From the NCBI GenBank assembly GCA_018261615.1, contig JAGTSE010000002.1, forward strand, positions 1-64,000: 64,000 nucleotides of DNA. Reading direction: 5' to 3'. Position numbers and translations under genes: made by a program. This stretch comes from Pseudomonadota bacterium. GTDB taxonomy: Bacteria; Pseudomonadota; Gammaproteobacteria; Enterobacterales; Enterobacteriaceae. The notes below the pieces were generated by a model. That model saw only the letters and a list, made by a program, of their open reading frames with translations. It did not search any database and had not been told where the DNA came from. Shown here piece after piece: positions 31,499-41,974 of this stretch (the first letter of the stretch is position 1; each line of letters begins with the position of its first letter).

Positions 31499-34400
31499 AT
31501 GGCGAATTTTTTTATTGATCGCCCCATTTTTGCATGGGTGCTGGCGATCCTGCTTTGTTTTACGGGGACACTTGCCATTATCTCTTTACCCGTCGAGCAA
31601 TATCCTGATTTAGCACCACCGAACGTTCGTATTACTGCCAACTATCCAGGCGCTTCGGCGCAAACGCTGGAAAATACCGTTACCCAGGTTATCGAGCAAA
31701 ATATGACTGGCCTCGATAACCTGATGTATATGTCATCGCAAAGTAGCGCAGTTGGCCAGGCGACGGTAACGCTGAACTTTAGTGCCGGCACCAACCCAGA
31801 TGAAGCCGTGCAACAGGTGCAAAACCAGTTGCAATCCGCGCTGCGTAAATTGCCGCAAGCGGTACAAAATCAGGGCGTAACGGTGCGTAAAACCGGTGAT
31901 ACTAACATTCTGACCCTCGCCTTCGTGTCCACCGACGGATCGATGGATAAGCAGGATATCGCCGATTATGTCGCCAGTAATATTCAGGACCCTATCAGCC
32001 GCGTCAACGGCGTCGGCGATATCGATGCGTACGGTTCGCAATATTCGATGCGCATCTGGCTCGACCCGGCAAAACTTAACAGCTACCAGCTCACCGCATC
32101 CGACGTTACCAAAGCTATTTCGTCGCAGAACGCGCAGATCGCGGTCGGCCAGCTTGGCGGTACACCTTCCGTTGACCGACAAGCACTTAACGCCACCATC
32201 AATGCGCAGTCGCTATTACAAACGCCAGAGCAGTTTCGCAATATCACACTGCGCGTCAACCAGGATGGATCCGAAGTACGGCTGGCCGATGTGGCAACGG
32301 TGGAGCTGGGCGCAGAAAAATATGATTACCTGAGTCGCTTTAATGGTAAAGCCGCCTCCGGTCTGGGGGTGAAGCTGGCTTCCGGTGCCAACGAAATGCA
32401 GACCGCCGAACTGGTTATCAACCGGCTTAACGAGCTGGAGCCTTTTTTCCCGCATGGTCTGGAATATAAAGTCGCTTATGAAACCACTTCGTTTGTAAAA
32501 GCATCAATTACCGATGTGGTGAAAACCCTGCTGGAAGCGATCTTGCTGGTATTCCTTGTGATGTATCTGTTCCTGCAAAACTTCCGTGCCACTCTGATCC
32601 CCACCATTGCCGTACCGGTCGTGCTGCTCGGTACGTTCGCGGTGCTTTACTCCTTAGGTTACAGTATCAACACCCTGACTATGTTCGCCATGGTGCTGGC
32701 CATCGGTCTGTTGGTGGACGATGCGATTGTGGTGGTCGAGAACGTCGAACGTATCATGACCGTAGAGGGGCTTTCGCCCAGGGAAGCGACGCGCAAATCG
32801 ATGAGCCAGATCCAGGGCGCGCTGGTCGGGATTGCGATGGTGCTATCGGCGGTGTTTGTGCCGATGGCTTTCTTTGGCGGCACCACGGGCGCTATCTACC
32901 GTCAGTTCTCCATCACCATTGTGTCGGCGATGGTGCTGTCAGTGCTGGTGGCGATGATCCTCACTCCGGCGCTGTGCTCAACACTGCTGAAGCCGCTGCA
33001 CAAGGGCGAGTTGCACGGGCAGAAAGGGTTCTTCGGCGCATTTAATCGTATTTTCGACCGCAATGCGCATCGTTATGAGACTGTAGTTGGGAAAATCCTC
33101 CACCGCAGCCTGCGCTGTATTGTGCTCTATGTGCTGCTGATTGGCGGCATGGTGTTCCTCTTCCTGCGCCTGCCCACTTCGTTTCTGCCGCTGGAAGACA
33201 GCGGGATGTTCACCACTTCCGTGCAATTGCCGAGCGGTTCAACGCAGCAACAGACGCTGAAAGTGGTGCAAAAAGTCGAAGATTACTTTTTCACCCATGA
33301 AAAAGAGAATGTCGAATCGGTCTTCTCTACCGTTGGTTCTGGTCCTGGGGGGAACGGGCAAAACGTTGCACGTCTGTTTATCCGCCTGAAAGACTGGGAT
33401 GTGCGTAACCCGACAACCGGCAGCGCCGCCGCCATTATTGAACGCGCCACCAAAGCCTTTAACCGCATTAATGAAGCCCGCGTCTTTGCCAGCAGCCCGC
33501 CGGCCATCAGCGGGATGGGCAGTTCCGCCGGTTTTGATATGGAGTTGCAGGATCACGCCGGAGCAGGCCACGATGCGCTGATGGCGGCGCGTGACAGGCT
33601 GCTGGAGATGGCGGCGAAAGATCCGGCGCTGACCCGTGTTCGCCATAACGGCCTCGACGACAGCGCACAGTTGCAAATTGATGTCGATCAGCGCAAAGCA
33701 CAGGCGCTGGGCGTGTCGATTAGTGATATTAACGACACTCTGCAAACGGCCTGGGGTTCCAGCTACGTTAATGACTTTATGGATCGCGGCCGCGTGAAGA
33801 AAGTCTATGTACAGGCAGCCGCGAAGTACCGCATGTTACCGGACGATATCAACCTCTGGTACGTGCGTAACAGTGCCGGAACAATGGTGCCCTTCTCAGC
33901 CTTTGCCACCTCGCGCTGGGAAACCGGCTCTCCGCGCCTTGAACGTTACAACGGCTATGCCGCGCTGGAGATTATCGGGGAGTCCGCTCCCGGCGTCAGT
34001 ACCGGCACGGCAATGGATGTAATGGAGAAACTGGTCAAACAGTTGCCGAACGGTTTTGGGCTGGAGTGGACGGCGATGTCCTATCAGGAACGGCTCTCCG
34101 GCGCCCAGGCACCTGCGCTGTATGCCGTGTCGCTGCTGGTGGTGTTCCTGTGTCTGGCGGCGCTGTATGAGAGCTGGTCGGTGCCGTTCTCGGTGATGCT
34201 GGTCGTGCCGCTCGGCGTGATCGGTGCGCTGCTGGCGACCTGGCTGCGCGGGCTGGAAAACGATGTTTATTTCCAGGTCGGTCTGCTGACGGTTATCGGC
34301 CTGTCGGCGAAGAACGCCATTCTGATTGTTGAATTTGCCAACGACATGAATGCGAAAGGTGAAGATCTGCTGGTTTCAACGCTACATGCCTGCCGCCAGC

Positions 34401-34612
34401 GTCTGCGTCCTATTTTGATGACCTCGCTGGCCTTTGTCTTCGGCGTACTGCCGATGGCGACCAGCACCGGGGCCGGTTCCGGCAGCCAGCATGCGGTCGG
34501 TACGGGCGTTATCGGCGGGATGCTCTCCGCCACCGTCCTGGCCATCTTCTTCGTACCGCTGTTCTTTGTGCTGGTGCGTCGCCGCTTCCCGCTGAAAGAG
34601 CGTGCGCAATAA
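31499..34612 (+). CDS. acrD: RND multidrug efflux pump AcrD
   Basis: A 1037-residue inner-membrane RND transporter, the E. coli AcrD length. It begins [17 protein letters not shown] and has twelve membrane helices with two large periplasmic loops (about 30-335 and 560-870). The proton-relay Asp pair is in [12 protein letters not shown] (about 407-408), and the matching Lys lies in GLSAKNAIL. AcrD with AcrA and TolC exports aminoglycosides and anionic compounds. GAGG is 11 bases before the ATG. The context (aegA upstream, ypfM and dapE downstream) supports AcrD over AcrB or AcrF. Confidence 0.95.
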   Translation: MANFFIDRPIFAWVLAILLCFTGTLAIISLPVEQYPDLAPPNVRITANYPGASAQTLENTVTQVIEQNMTGLDNLMYMSSQSSAVGQATVTLNFSAGTNPDEAVQQVQNQLQSALRKLPQAVQNQGVTVRKTGDTNILTLAFVSTDGSMDKQDIADYVASNIQDPISRVNGVGDIDAYGSQYSMRIWLDPAKLNSYQLTASDVTKAISSQNAQIAVGQLGGTPSVDRQALNATINAQSLLQTPEQFRNITLRVNQDGSEVRLADVATVELGAEKYDYLSRFNGKAASGLGVKLASGANEMQTAELVINRLNELEPFFPHGLEYKVAYETTSFVKASITDVVKTLLEAILLVFLVMYLFLQNFRATLIPTIAVPVVLLGTFAVLYSLGYSINTLTMFAMVLAIGLLVDDAIVVVENVERIMTVEGLSPREATRKSMSQIQGALVGIAMVLSAVFVPMAFFGGTTGAIYRQFSITIVSAMVLSVLVAMILTPALCSTLLKPLHKGELHGQKGFFGAFNRIFDRNAHRYETVVGKILHRSLRCIVLYVLLIGGMVFLFLRLPTSFLPLEDSGMFTTSVQLPSGSTQQQTLKVVQKVEDYFFTHEKENVESVFSTVGSGPGGNGQNVARLFIRLKDWDVRNPTTGSAAAIIERATKAFNRINEARVFASSPPAISGMGSSAGFDMELQDHAGAGHDALMAARDRLLEMAAKDPALTRVRHNGLDDSAQLQIDVDQRKAQALGVSISDINDTLQTAWGSSYVNDFMDRGRVKKVYVQAAAKYRMLPDDINLWYVRNSAGTMVPFSAFATSRWETGSPRLERYNGYAALEIIGESAPGVSTGTAMDVMEKLVKQLPNGFGLEWTAMSYQERLSGAQAPALYAVSLLVVFLCLAALYESWSVPFSVMLVVPLGVIGALLATWLRGLENDVYFQVGLLTVIGLSAKNAILIVEFANDMNAKGEDLLVSTLHACRQRLRPILMTSLAFVFGVLPMATSTGAGSGSQHAVGTGVIGGMLSATVLAIFFVPLFFVLVRRRFPLKERAQ

Positions 34613-34618
34613 GGCCAA

Positions 34619-34652
34619 CAAAAAGGCGGCTCCGGAGAGTCGCCTTTTTTTA
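34619..34652 (+). terminator. acrD terminator
   Basis: GGCGGCT (34625-34631), loop CCGGAG, AGTCGCC (34638-34644) with one G-T wobble, preceded by A5 and followed by T8. Confidence 0.85.
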
Positions 34653-34708
34653 TGTGATTGGTCACATTTTGTTTTTAAGCCATCACCGCTTAACGATTCG
34701 TCAGGAAA

Positions 34709-34768
34709 TTATTTACGAAGCATGACTTCGATAAAATCTTTCCAGTTCCCCAGTTCATGTTCAATCAT
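34709..34768 (-). CDS. ypfM: YpfM small protein (19 aa)
   Basis: A 19-codon gene encoding MIEHELGNWKDFIEVMLRK, differing from E. coli YpfM at one residue as I recall it. GAGAGG lies 5 bases before the ATG, and the position between acrD and yffB is the same as in E. coli. E. coli YpfM is an experimentally detected small protein of unknown function. The frame continues upstream to 34897 without a stop, but the ribosome binding site and conservation fix the start here. Confidence 0.88.
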   Translation of the reverse strand: MIEHELGNWKDFIEVMLRK

Positions 34769-34938
34769 AATAACCTCTCTTATTATTGCTGCCATTCTAC
34801 TAAATGCCCCGATGACTGTGAAGGTATTTCCAACGATTACTTCACTCATCATTAGCAGGGTATTTTTAATGGAGCTGTAATAACTATGCGCCAGCAATTC
34901 GGTTTTTACTGTGAGTTAAAGCAATATTCCATAGGTTC

Positions 34939-35068
<130 letters not shown>

Positions 35069-35079
35069 GGATAAATAAA

Positions 35080-35517
35080 ATGGCGATCACATTGTACGAT
35101 AAATCTGCAATTGAAAATGTTGACTGGCAGGTAGTGACAGCACTGCTCGCCGCCGGTGGACTCAACCAGCGCGACCCGATGTTAGTCGAACAGGCATGGC
35201 GTAACAGCACCTTCTGCTGGTTCGGTTACCATGAGGGAAAACTGGTCGCCACGGCGCGGGCCATTAGCGATCTGACATGGGCCAGCTATGCGGCGGATAT
35301 TGTTGTTGCGCCTGAAATGCAGGGCCGCGGTTATGGTAAGCAGTTGATGATCACTATTGTTAAAACGTTATTGCCCTTAGGCAAAACATTTATATATTCA
35401 GTTCCGGAAAAGACAGAATTTTATCAACAATATGGTTTTCGTTTTTTAACCACTGGAATGGTATGCGCAACATCTGAAAGTTTATTCAAACTGGAACAAA
35501 GCGGTTACATTCGTTAA
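35080..35517 (+). CDS. GNAT-family N-acetyltransferase, 145 aa
   Basis: A 145-residue single-domain acetyltransferase. Acetyl-CoA motif A is visible as VVAPEMQGRGYGKQLM (about 78-93), and YQQYGFRF (about 116-123) is the usual C-terminal element. The substrate cannot be predicted. The start at 35080 has AAGGA 8 bases upstream; a longer frame from 35008 would be translated from within ERIC and is not credible. It has no counterpart at this locus in E. coli. The last third is clearly more AT-rich than the flanking genes, which suggests acquisition. Confidence 0.8.
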   Translation: MAITLYDKSAIENVDWQVVTALLAAGGLNQRDPMLVEQAWRNSTFCWFGYHEGKLVATARAISDLTWASYAADIVVAPEMQGRGYGKQLMITIVKTLLPLGKTFIYSVPEKTEFYQQYGFRFLTTGMVCATSESLFKLEQSGYIR

Positions 35518-35607
35518 AAACATATTAGCAGAAGAATGATATTTTAATTACATCCGTTATTATAATTTCTTGTGCAAACTTCCAAAAATGAGACAAAAGG
35601 ATTCACC

Positions 35608-35964
35608 ATGATCACAATGTACGGCATTAAAAATTGCGACACCATCAAAAAAGCGCGCCGCTGGCTGGAAGCGAACCATGTGGAGTATCGCTTTCATGAT
35701 TACCGTGCTGATGGTCTTGATGCCCAATTATTACGTACATTTATTGATGAACTTGGCTGGGAAGCCCTGCTGAATACCCGCGGTACCACCTGGCGTAAGC
35801 TGGAGGAAAGCCTGCGCGGCACCATTACCAACGCGGATGCCGCTGCCACGCTGATGCTCGAAATGCCGGCAATCATCAAACGACCATTGCTCTGCGCGCC
35901 CGGTAAGCCTATGCTGCTGGGTTTCAATGAATCCAGTTATGAGAAGTTTATCAACGAGGTGTAG
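35608..35964 (+). CDS. yffB: ArsC/Spx-family protein YffB
   Basis: A 118-residue thioredoxin-fold protein, the E. coli YffB length. A single N-terminal Cys10 in [12 protein letters not shown] replaces the CxxC of glutaredoxins, and [15 protein letters not shown] closes the fold. Glutathione-dependent thiol reductase activity has been proposed; arsenate reduction is not shown. AAAGGA lies 7 bases before the ATG at 35608. dapE starts 4 bases after its stop, so the two are co-transcribed. Confidence 0.92.
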   Translation: MITMYGIKNCDTIKKARRWLEANHVEYRFHDYRADGLDAQLLRTFIDELGWEALLNTRGTTWRKLEESLRGTITNADAAATLMLEMPAIIKRPLLCAPGKPMLLGFNESSYEKFINEV

Positions 35965-35967
35965 TTT

Positions 35968-37095
35968 ATGTCGTGCCCGGTTATTGAGCTGACACAGCAG
36001 CTTATTCGTCGCCCTTCTCTGAGTCCAAATGATGAAGGTTGCCAGGCGTTAATGATTGAACGTCTGCGCGCCATCGGTTTTACCATTGAGCCGATGAATT
36101 TTGGCGACACGCTCAACTTCTGGGCATGGCGCGGCCAGGGGGAGACGCTGGCGTTCGCCGGGCATACCGATGTGGTGCCTGCTGGCGATGCCGATCGCTG
36201 GATCAACCCGCCGTTTGAACCGACTATTCGCGACGGCATGCTATTTGGCCGTGGCGCGGCAGACATGAAAGGTTCGCTGGCCGCGATGGTGGTAGCCGCA
36301 GAACGTTTTGTCGCACAGCACCCGCAGCATAAAGGGCGCCTGGCCTTTCTGATCACTTCTGATGAAGAAGCCAGCGCCGCCAACGGTACGGTAAAAGTGG
36401 TCGAGGCGCTAATGGCGCGCAACGAACGTCTTGATTATTGCCTGGTCGGCGAACCCTCCAGTTCGGAAGTGGTTGGCGACGTGGTGAAAAACGGTCGTCG
36501 CGGCTCCCTGACCTGCAACCTGACAATTCACGGTGTGCAGGGCCATGTGGCTTACCCGCATCTGGCCGATAACCCGGTACACCGCGCTGCGCCAATGCTC
36601 AACGAACTGGTGGCCATTGAGTGGGATCGCGGCAACGAATACTTCCCACCGACCAGTATGCAGATTGCCAATATTAAAGCTGGCACCGGCAGCAATAACG
36701 TCATTCCTGGCGATCTGTTTGTGCAGTTTAACTTCCGCTTCAGCACCGAACTGACCGACGAGATGATTAAAGCGCAGGTACAGGCACTACTGAAAAAACA
36801 TCAACTGCGCTACACGGTGGAATGGTGGCTTTCCGGGCAACCCTTCCTGACCGGGCGCGGCAAGCTGGTCGATGCAGTGGTTAACGCTATCGAGCACTAT
36901 AATGAGATCAGACCGCAACTGTTAACCACAGGCGGCACGTCCGATGGGCGTTTTATCGCGCGTATGGGTGCGCAGGTAGTTGAACTGGGGCCGGTGAATG
37001 CGACCATTCATAAAATTAACGAGTGTGTGAATGCGGCGGATTTACAGCTGCTTGCCCGCATGTATCAACGCATTATGGAACAACTCATTGCCTGA
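35968..37095 (+). CDS. dapE: Succinyl-diaminopimelate desuccinylase
   Basis: A 375-residue di-zinc peptidase-like enzyme removing succinate from N-succinyl-LL-diaminopimelate in lysine and peptidoglycan precursor synthesis. Metal-binding His66 ([11 protein letters not shown]), bridging Asp99 (GAADMKG) and catalytic Glu133/Glu134 (SDEEASA) are visible. GAGGTG precedes the ATG. It follows yffB by 3 bases and precedes ypfN. Confidence 0.97.
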   Translation: MSCPVIELTQQLIRRPSLSPNDEGCQALMIERLRAIGFTIEPMNFGDTLNFWAWRGQGETLAFAGHTDVVPAGDADRWINPPFEPTIRDGMLFGRGAADMKGSLAAMVVAAERFVAQHPQHKGRLAFLITSDEEASAANGTVKVVEALMARNERLDYCLVGEPSSSEVVGDVVKNGRRGSLTCNLTIHGVQGHVAYPHLADNPVHRAAPMLNELVAIEWDRGNEYFPPTSMQIANIKAGTGSNNVIPGDLFVQFNFRFSTELTDEMIKAQVQALLKKHQLRYTVEWWLSGQPFLTGRGKLVDAVVNAIEHYNEIRPQLLTTGGTSDGRFIARMGAQVVELGPVNATIHKINECVNAADLQLLARMYQRIMEQLIA

Positions 37096-37112
37096 CGGGT
37101 CTGGAGGATTGC

Positions 37113-37313
37113 ATGGATTGGCTTGCTAAATATTGGTGGATTCTGGTGCTGGTGTTTTTACTCGGCGTACTGCTGAACGTGATCAAAGATCTTAAACGCG
37201 TCGATCACAAAAAATTCCTCGCCAATAAACCCGATCTGCCGCCGCATCGTGATTTCAACGACAAATGGGATGACGATGATGACTGGCCGAACAAGGGCCA
37301 GCCGAAAAAGTAA
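37113..37313 (+). CDS. ypfN: UPF0370 membrane protein YpfN
   Basis: A 66-residue protein with one N-terminal membrane helix (about 6-24, [18 protein letters not shown]) and a highly charged tail rich in Asp and Lys ([13 protein letters not shown]). Function is unknown. GGAGG is 5 bases before the ATG, 17 bases after dapE, in one transcription unit with yffB and dapE. Confidence 0.9.
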   Translation: MDWLAKYWWILVLVFLLGVLLNVIKDLKRVDHKKFLANKPDLPPHRDFNDKWDDDDDWPNKGQPKK

Positions 37314-37326
37314 CCCCCGACAACGT

Positions 37327-37360
37327 ATTCACCCCCTTCTGGGGGTGAATTCCGCTTTTT
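37327..37360. terminator. Terminator between ypfN and ypfH
   Basis: ATTCACCCCC (37327-37336), loop TTCT, GGGGGTGAAT (37341-37350), then TCCGCTTTTT on the plus strand. A 10-bp perfect stem between convergent genes. Confidence 0.75.
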
Positions 37361-38051
37361 AAAGTAACTCAATAATATCGTCATCGTTCGGCTTACCGCC
37401 GCTCAGCGCTTCATCAAAGTAGTGTTTTGGCACGGTGTAACGCAAATGGTTTAACGCCAGTTCGATACTGCGATCGTCAATCGCATGGCCTAAATCATCG
37501 ACGATATCCAACGTCACATCACCGCCAAGATGCAGCAGTGTTTCTTGTGCGTTTATCGCCCACGCCAGGTCGATCACCCGATCTTCGCCACCGTGAATAA
37601 GATGGATAGTCTGTGTGCTGACGGCATTTTCCGGCAGGCTGGCGTAACGACCGTTAAAAGCAATCACCCGTGATGCCAGATCCGGCTGCGCCTTCATCCC
37701 TTCCAGCGCCATAATTGCGCCCTGCGAGAAACCGATAAGCGCTGTAGCCAAAGGGCTAACGCCGCTCTGTTGCTGCCAGTAACGCACAATGTCGATAAAC
37801 TGCGGCATCACCGCATCCACACGCTGCTGGCGATTCTCTTCCGTCACGCCATCAACAGAGAACCATTGGCGCCCCGCGCCTGCGGCTTCAATGCCGCCAA
37901 TGCTGACAATCAGCGCATCGGGGAAGTGCGGAACAAACCAGCTACCAATTTCGCCCATGGAGACCGGATTATCGCCAACACCATGGAACAACAGCAGGAG
38001 CTGTTTAGCCGGGGCGAGTGGGCTTTGCACAACAAAATGGTCATGTTTCAT
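37359..38051 (-). CDS. ypfH: Carboxylesterase YpfH (alpha/beta hydrolase)
   Basis: A 230-residue serine esterase. The nucleophile is in GFSQGAIMA (Ser about 114), and the acid and base of the triad are most likely Asp in HGGEDRVIDL and His in LGHAIDDRS. E. coli YpfH shows esterase activity on short acyl esters; the natural substrate is unknown. The start was set at MKHDHFVV (38051), the E. coli start. It is 76 bases downstream of tmcA on the same strand. Confidence 0.92.
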   Translation of the reverse strand: MKHDHFVVQSPLAPAKQLLLLFHGVGDNPVSMGEIGSWFVPHFPDALIVSIGGIEAAGAGRQWFSVDGVTEENRQQRVDAVMPQFIDIVRYWQQQSGVSPLATALIGFSQGAIMALEGMKAQPDLASRVIAFNGRYASLPENAVSTQTIHLIHGGEDRVIDLAWAINAQETLLHLGGDVTLDIVDDLGHAIDDRSIELALNHLRYTVPKHYFDEALSGGKPNDDDIIELL

Positions 38052-38127
38052 GATGGTCTCCTTAATCGTTGAGTGCAGTTTACGCCCGGCAGTAATAATG
38101 ACCATGCCATTTAACTGAATGAGATAG

Positions 38128-40143
38128 TTAAAAAAACTGCATTTTCTGCACCCGTTCTTTCAGGGTGAGCGTGCGCCACGCATCAAGTTGTTGCAGCGCC
38201 TGCGCAGCTTCACTCCGCTGCTGCGCCAGCAACGCTTTGCGCCCGTGAAGAGAAAGACGCAGGCACACGGTCTGCTCGCTCTCACCGTCTGAAAGCTGTC
38301 CGCGCAGCGCCATCAACGGTAATGCACTGTGTCGCAGCAGTCGGGATAACGCGCCGATGGCCACAGAGAGCGAACGATGAGCAAAAGCAAACCCGGCCAG
38401 CTCCTGCCAGTCCTCTTCATTAAGGGTAGATGCCTGCACGACGGGCAAGGACAACTTTTCCTCGCGCCAGGGCGCAAGCCAGGGAAGATCGCGCGCCAGG
38501 CGCAGCTGTTCACGTTCCGCCAGCGCCTGGCCTGATGTCGTCAGAGGCAATATGGCCATCGCCGTATAACAGCCACTACTAGCTTCCCGGTGGCTGCCCA
38601 GGCGTACCAGCGCAAACCCGCACCTATCCCAGAAACGCCACAGCGCGGGCGTGAAGCCAAAACTAACCGACAGATAATCACAGCCGTTAGCTTGTGCCTG
38701 TGCACGGGCAATCAGCGCCCGGCCAATGCCTTCATGCTGGCAACCGGGATGCACGGCGATACGGCTGACGCGCAGCCCACGCAGGGTGGCGGCAAGCGGG
38801 TTTCCGCCATGCGCTGCCAGTGATTGCGCCACCAGGTTGCCGCGTGGGCGACGAAAACCGGCCCACACCGCCTGGCTCAGCGCCGGACTTAATCCGCCCT
38901 CTTCCACCAGCCACAGTGCAGCAACCACGCTCTGCGCCTTTTGCGCCAGCCAGAAATGCTGCCCTGGCGCATCCATCATGCGCCGCAGATCGAGTGGCGA
39001 AGTACGGTAGTGGGCGCTCGCCAGCAGACGGTATAACGCTGCAGGCCGCGAAGGCGTTTTCTGCCAGGCATCTTGCGCCAGCGGCAGAATTGTCACCTCG
39101 CCTGTGGGCACCTCGCCAATCTGCGCATCATCAAACAGCAGCAGGTTTTCAAGCACCTGCTCCAGCGGGCAACCTGATGCCCAGCGCAGCGGCGTATTCA
39201 GTGCATCAAATTGCAGATGGGGAAACCCGGCGCAGAATTTCAGCAGAAACCCCTGCCCGGTGCCCTCATATCCCTGAACCGTAGTGGTGAGCAGAACATG
39301 CCGAAAGGCCGAGACAAGCATATGCAGCAAAGGGCCGGGGATCGCCGCCGCTTCATCCACTACCAGCCAGCCTGGCTGTTTGCCGCTGTGCGCAATCCGC
39401 TGCGCCAGCGCATCCGGCGCCATAAAGGCAAAATGTTCTCCGGCGTAAGCCGCCAGCACATCCGTGGCGGCACGCGCAGGTGCGGTTACCGTGGCGGGAG
39501 CCGACAGCCGCGCAATGTGCATACCTGCCAGCGCCGATTTCCCTCTTCCGCGCGGCGCAGTAACCACCATTACGCCGGGCGGCATCACCTGTAATCGTGA
39601 GAGAATCCGCGCCTGTTCCTGCGCTGGTGCCCCGGTTGCTGGATGCCAGTCGGTACGCGGTATTTCAGGGGGGAAAGTGAATGGTTGCCCTTCGCGCCAG
39701 ATCAGCACCTGGCTGTCAGCCTGTACGGTTCGACAAAAATGCCCGACAAAAACCGGCACAGGAATGGGATCAATGGTATCGCTCCAGCGCGCGCTGTCAG
39801 TATCCGGCTGTTGCGGCCATACGCTGAAGGGCGGCGTAAGCAACACCAGCCAGCTACCGGCGGTTAATGTCCCGGCGAGCGCGGCAAAAGCGGCGACATC
39901 AAAACCCGTGCGGGCGTCAAACACCGCATGGTGAAACTCACGCCCCAGTAGCGTCGTCAGCGCGCGCGGCGCACAGCGCTGCGGCCAGGATGCGGTTTCG
40001 CCCACCAACAGCCAGTCTCCGGGAAGCCTCTCGCGCAGCGTGCAGGCTTGCGCTTCACACCAACCTGGCGAGCCGCTGACCACCAACAAGCGTCGGATGC
40101 CCTGCCGCGCCATCTGTGCGCTCAGTTCAGAAAACGGTGACAT
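38128..40143 (-). CDS. tmcA: tRNA(Met) cytidine acetyltransferase TmcA
   Basis: A 671-residue enzyme making N4-acetylcytidine at the wobble position of elongator tRNA-Met, using acetyl-CoA and ATP. The helicase-like half carries Walker A APRGRGKSALAG (about 197-208) and a Walker B/DEAA motif LVVDEAAAIP (about 260); the GNAT half has VSRIAVHPGCQHEGIGRALI (about 455-475). The C-terminal tail binds tRNA. Length equals E. coli TmcA. The ATG has only a weak Shine-Dalgarno; ypfJ ends upstream on the same strand with 9 bases between. Confidence 0.95.
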   Translation of the reverse strand: MSPFSELSAQMARQGIRRLLVVSGSPGWCEAQACTLRERLPGDWLLVGETASWPQRCAPRALTTLLGREFHHAVFDARTGFDVAAFAALAGTLTAGSWLVLLTPPFSVWPQQPDTDSARWSDTIDPIPVPVFVGHFCRTVQADSQVLIWREGQPFTFPPEIPRTDWHPATGAPAQEQARILSRLQVMPPGVMVVTAPRGRGKSALAGMHIARLSAPATVTAPARAATDVLAAYAGEHFAFMAPDALAQRIAHSGKQPGWLVVDEAAAIPGPLLHMLVSAFRHVLLTTTVQGYEGTGQGFLLKFCAGFPHLQFDALNTPLRWASGCPLEQVLENLLLFDDAQIGEVPTGEVTILPLAQDAWQKTPSRPAALYRLLASAHYRTSPLDLRRMMDAPGQHFWLAQKAQSVVAALWLVEEGGLSPALSQAVWAGFRRPRGNLVAQSLAAHGGNPLAATLRGLRVSRIAVHPGCQHEGIGRALIARAQAQANGCDYLSVSFGFTPALWRFWDRCGFALVRLGSHREASSGCYTAMAILPLTTSGQALAEREQLRLARDLPWLAPWREEKLSLPVVQASTLNEEDWQELAGFAFAHRSLSVAIGALSRLLRHSALPLMALRGQLSDGESEQTVCLRLSLHGRKALLAQQRSEAAQALQQLDAWRTLTLKERVQKMQFF

Positions 40144-40152
40144 AGCAGAAGC

Positions 40153-41019
40153 TCAGAGACGCCCGCTGAAAGTGTCGCACTGCGCCGGATTGCCGCTGTC
40201 CATACCGCGTTTAAACCAGGTGTAACGCTGTGCGGAAGTGCCATGAGTAAAGGTCTCCGGGAATACAGCGCCCTGGCTGCGCTGCTGCAACCGATCGTCG
40301 CCTATCGCCTGCGCGGCATTCAACGCCTCTTCCAGATCGCCCGCTTCCAGCACGCCTTGCTGCTGCATGCTGTGCCCCCAGACACCCGCATAGCAATCAG
40401 CCTGAAGCTCCATGCGCACTGAGAGTTCATTGGCCTCTTTCTGCGTCGCATTCTGTTGCAGGCGGCGAACTTTGGCTTCTGTTCCCAGCACCTTCTGTAC
40501 GTGGTGCCCCACTTCATGCGCAATAACGTAGCCCTGGGCAAAATCGCCGCCCGCGCCGAGTTTATTTTTCATCTCGTCATAAAAAGAGAGATCAATGTAG
40601 ACCTTGCTGTCTGCCGGGCAGTAGAACGGCCCCATGATCGATTGCCCTGTGCCGCAGCCAGTATTGGTATGGTTGCGATACATAACCAGTTTAGGTTGCG
40701 AATAGTTGCGCCCCATCTTTTGGAAAATTTCGCTCCAGGTATCTTCCGTTGAAGCGAAAATCACGCTGGTGAAGCGTGCGGATTCATCTTCCTGCGGGCT
40801 GATACTCCGTTGCTGCTGCGGAGCGGTAGTGATCGGCTGCCCGGTGAGCAAGCCCGTCAGATCAACGCCATAATAGCTGGCCACCATCACCACAAACAGC
40901 AGGATCAGCCCTCCTTTGCCGCCAGGCAGGCGAAACCCCGGACCGCGCATTGACGGCCCGCCCGACTCATTGCGCCGGTCCTCTACGTTGCTACTCTCTC
41001 GACGCCCTTGCCAGCGCAT
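40153..41019 (-). CDS. ypfJ: Neutral zinc metallopeptidase-family protein YpfJ
   Basis: A 288-residue protein with a basic cytoplasmic start, one membrane helix (about 38-52) and a periplasmic domain containing HEVGH (His168, Glu169, His172), the zinc-peptidase signature. Family members are called putative neutral zinc metallopeptidases; no substrate is known. GGGAG precedes the ATG by 7 bases. tmcA follows immediately, so the two probably share a message. Confidence 0.9.
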   Translation of the reverse strand: MRWQGRRESSNVEDRRNESGGPSMRGPGFRLPGGKGGLILLFVVMVASYYGVDLTGLLTGQPITTAPQQQRSISPQEDESARFTSVIFASTEDTWSEIFQKMGRNYSQPKLVMYRNHTNTGCGTGQSIMGPFYCPADSKVYIDLSFYDEMKNKLGAGGDFAQGYVIAHEVGHHVQKVLGTEAKVRRLQQNATQKEANELSVRMELQADCYAGVWGHSMQQQGVLEAGDLEEALNAAQAIGDDRLQQRSQGAVFPETFTHGTSAQRYTWFKRGMDSGNPAQCDTFSGRL

Positions 41020-41090
41020 AACTTACTCCCTATCCCAACGATGGACACTGTATATATGATCGTAGGCGCTCAGGGAAGGGTTAGCACGGG

Positions 41091-41131
41091 AAAAAAAATG
41101 CGGAAATCCAGAGGATGCAAACATCCTCTGG
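41091..41131 (-). terminator. purC terminator
   Basis: On the minus strand CCAGAGGATG, loop TTTG, CATCCTCTGG (41131-41108), then ATTTCCGCA and T8. A 10-bp perfect stem, though the T tract starts about 8 bases late. Confidence 0.7.
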
Positions 41132-41151
41132 CAGTAATGCGGGAGGGATGA

Positions 41152-41865
41152 TTAGTCTAATTTCACGCCCAGACGATGGGCTACGGCTTCATAAGCCTCG
41201 ATCAGGCCGCCGAGGCTCTGACGGAAACGGTCTTTGTCCATTTTGTCCAGCGTCTCTTTATCCCACAGACGGCTACCGTCCGGTGAAAACTCATCGCCGA
41301 GTACCACTTCACCGTTGAACAGACCAAACTCCAGTTTGAAGTCGACAAGGATCAAGCCAGCATCATCAAACAGTTTTTTCAGCACGTCGTTAGCTTTGTA
41401 GGTCAGTTCTTTCATACGCGCGAGGTTTTCTTTGTTCACCCAACCGAAAGTTTCGCAGTAGGATTCATTGACCATTGGATCGTGCATTGCGTCGTTTTTC
41501 AGGAACATATCGAACAGCGGCGGGTTCAGCTCGATGCCTTCTTCAATGCCCAGACGCTTAACCAGCGAGCCAGCCGCGCGGTTACGGATCACGCACTCAA
41601 CCGGCACCATATCCAGCTTTTTCACCAGGCATTCGGTATCGGAGAGCAAGGCTTCCATCTGGGTCGGGATGCCAGCTTCCTGCAATTTGCTCATAATGAA
41701 ATGGTTGAACTTGTTGTTCACCATGCCTTTACGATCGAACTGCTCAATGCGCGCGCCATCCCCTGCTGACGTATCGTTACGGAATTCGAGCACCAACAGA
41801 TCCGGGTTTTCGGTACTGTATACGGTCTTCGCTTTGCCGCGATACAACTCAGCTTGCTTTTGCAT
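41152..41865 (-). CDS. purC: SAICAR synthetase (phosphoribosylaminoimidazole-succinocarboxamide synthase)
   Basis: A 237-residue enzyme joining aspartate to CAIR with ATP in purine synthesis. The family motifs [12 protein letters not shown] (7-18), [13 protein letters not shown] (about 94-106) and [10 protein letters not shown] (about 173-182) and LWDKETLDK are intact. GGAG stands 9 bases before the ATG, and a near-perfect PurR operator is about 53 bases upstream, so repression by purines is expected. It lies behind bamC in the same direction, after a terminator. Confidence 0.97.
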   Translation of the reverse strand: MQKQAELYRGKAKTVYSTENPDLLVLEFRNDTSAGDGARIEQFDRKGMVNNKFNHFIMSKLQEAGIPTQMEALLSDTECLVKKLDMVPVECVIRNRAAGSLVKRLGIEEGIELNPPLFDMFLKNDAMHDPMVNESYCETFGWVNKENLARMKELTYKANDVLKKLFDDAGLILVDFKLEFGLFNGEVVLGDEFSPDGSRLWDKETLDKMDKDRFRQSLGGLIEAYEAVAHRLGVKLD

Positions 41866-41917
41866 CTTTCTTACTCCAGGTGTGATGATGTAGAGACGAT
41901 TTCGCTATTTTACGCCG

Positions 41918-41933
41918 ACGCACACGTTTGCGT
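41918..41933. promoter_or_regulatory. PurR operator upstream of purC
   Basis: ACGCACACGTTTGCGT matches the PurR consensus ACGCAAACGTTTGCGT at 15 of 16 positions. It is 53-68 bases before the purC start, in the place known for E. coli purC. Confidence 0.88.
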
Positions 41934-41942
41934 CACCAAAAT

Positions 41943-41968
41943 TAAAAAAGGCCGGAATTTACCGGCCT
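41943..41968 (-). terminator. bamC terminator
   Basis: On the minus strand GGCCGG, loop TAAATT, CCGGCC, TTTTTTAAT, directly after the bamC stop and just ahead of the purC operator. Confidence 0.85.
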
Positions 41969-41974
41969 CAGGGA

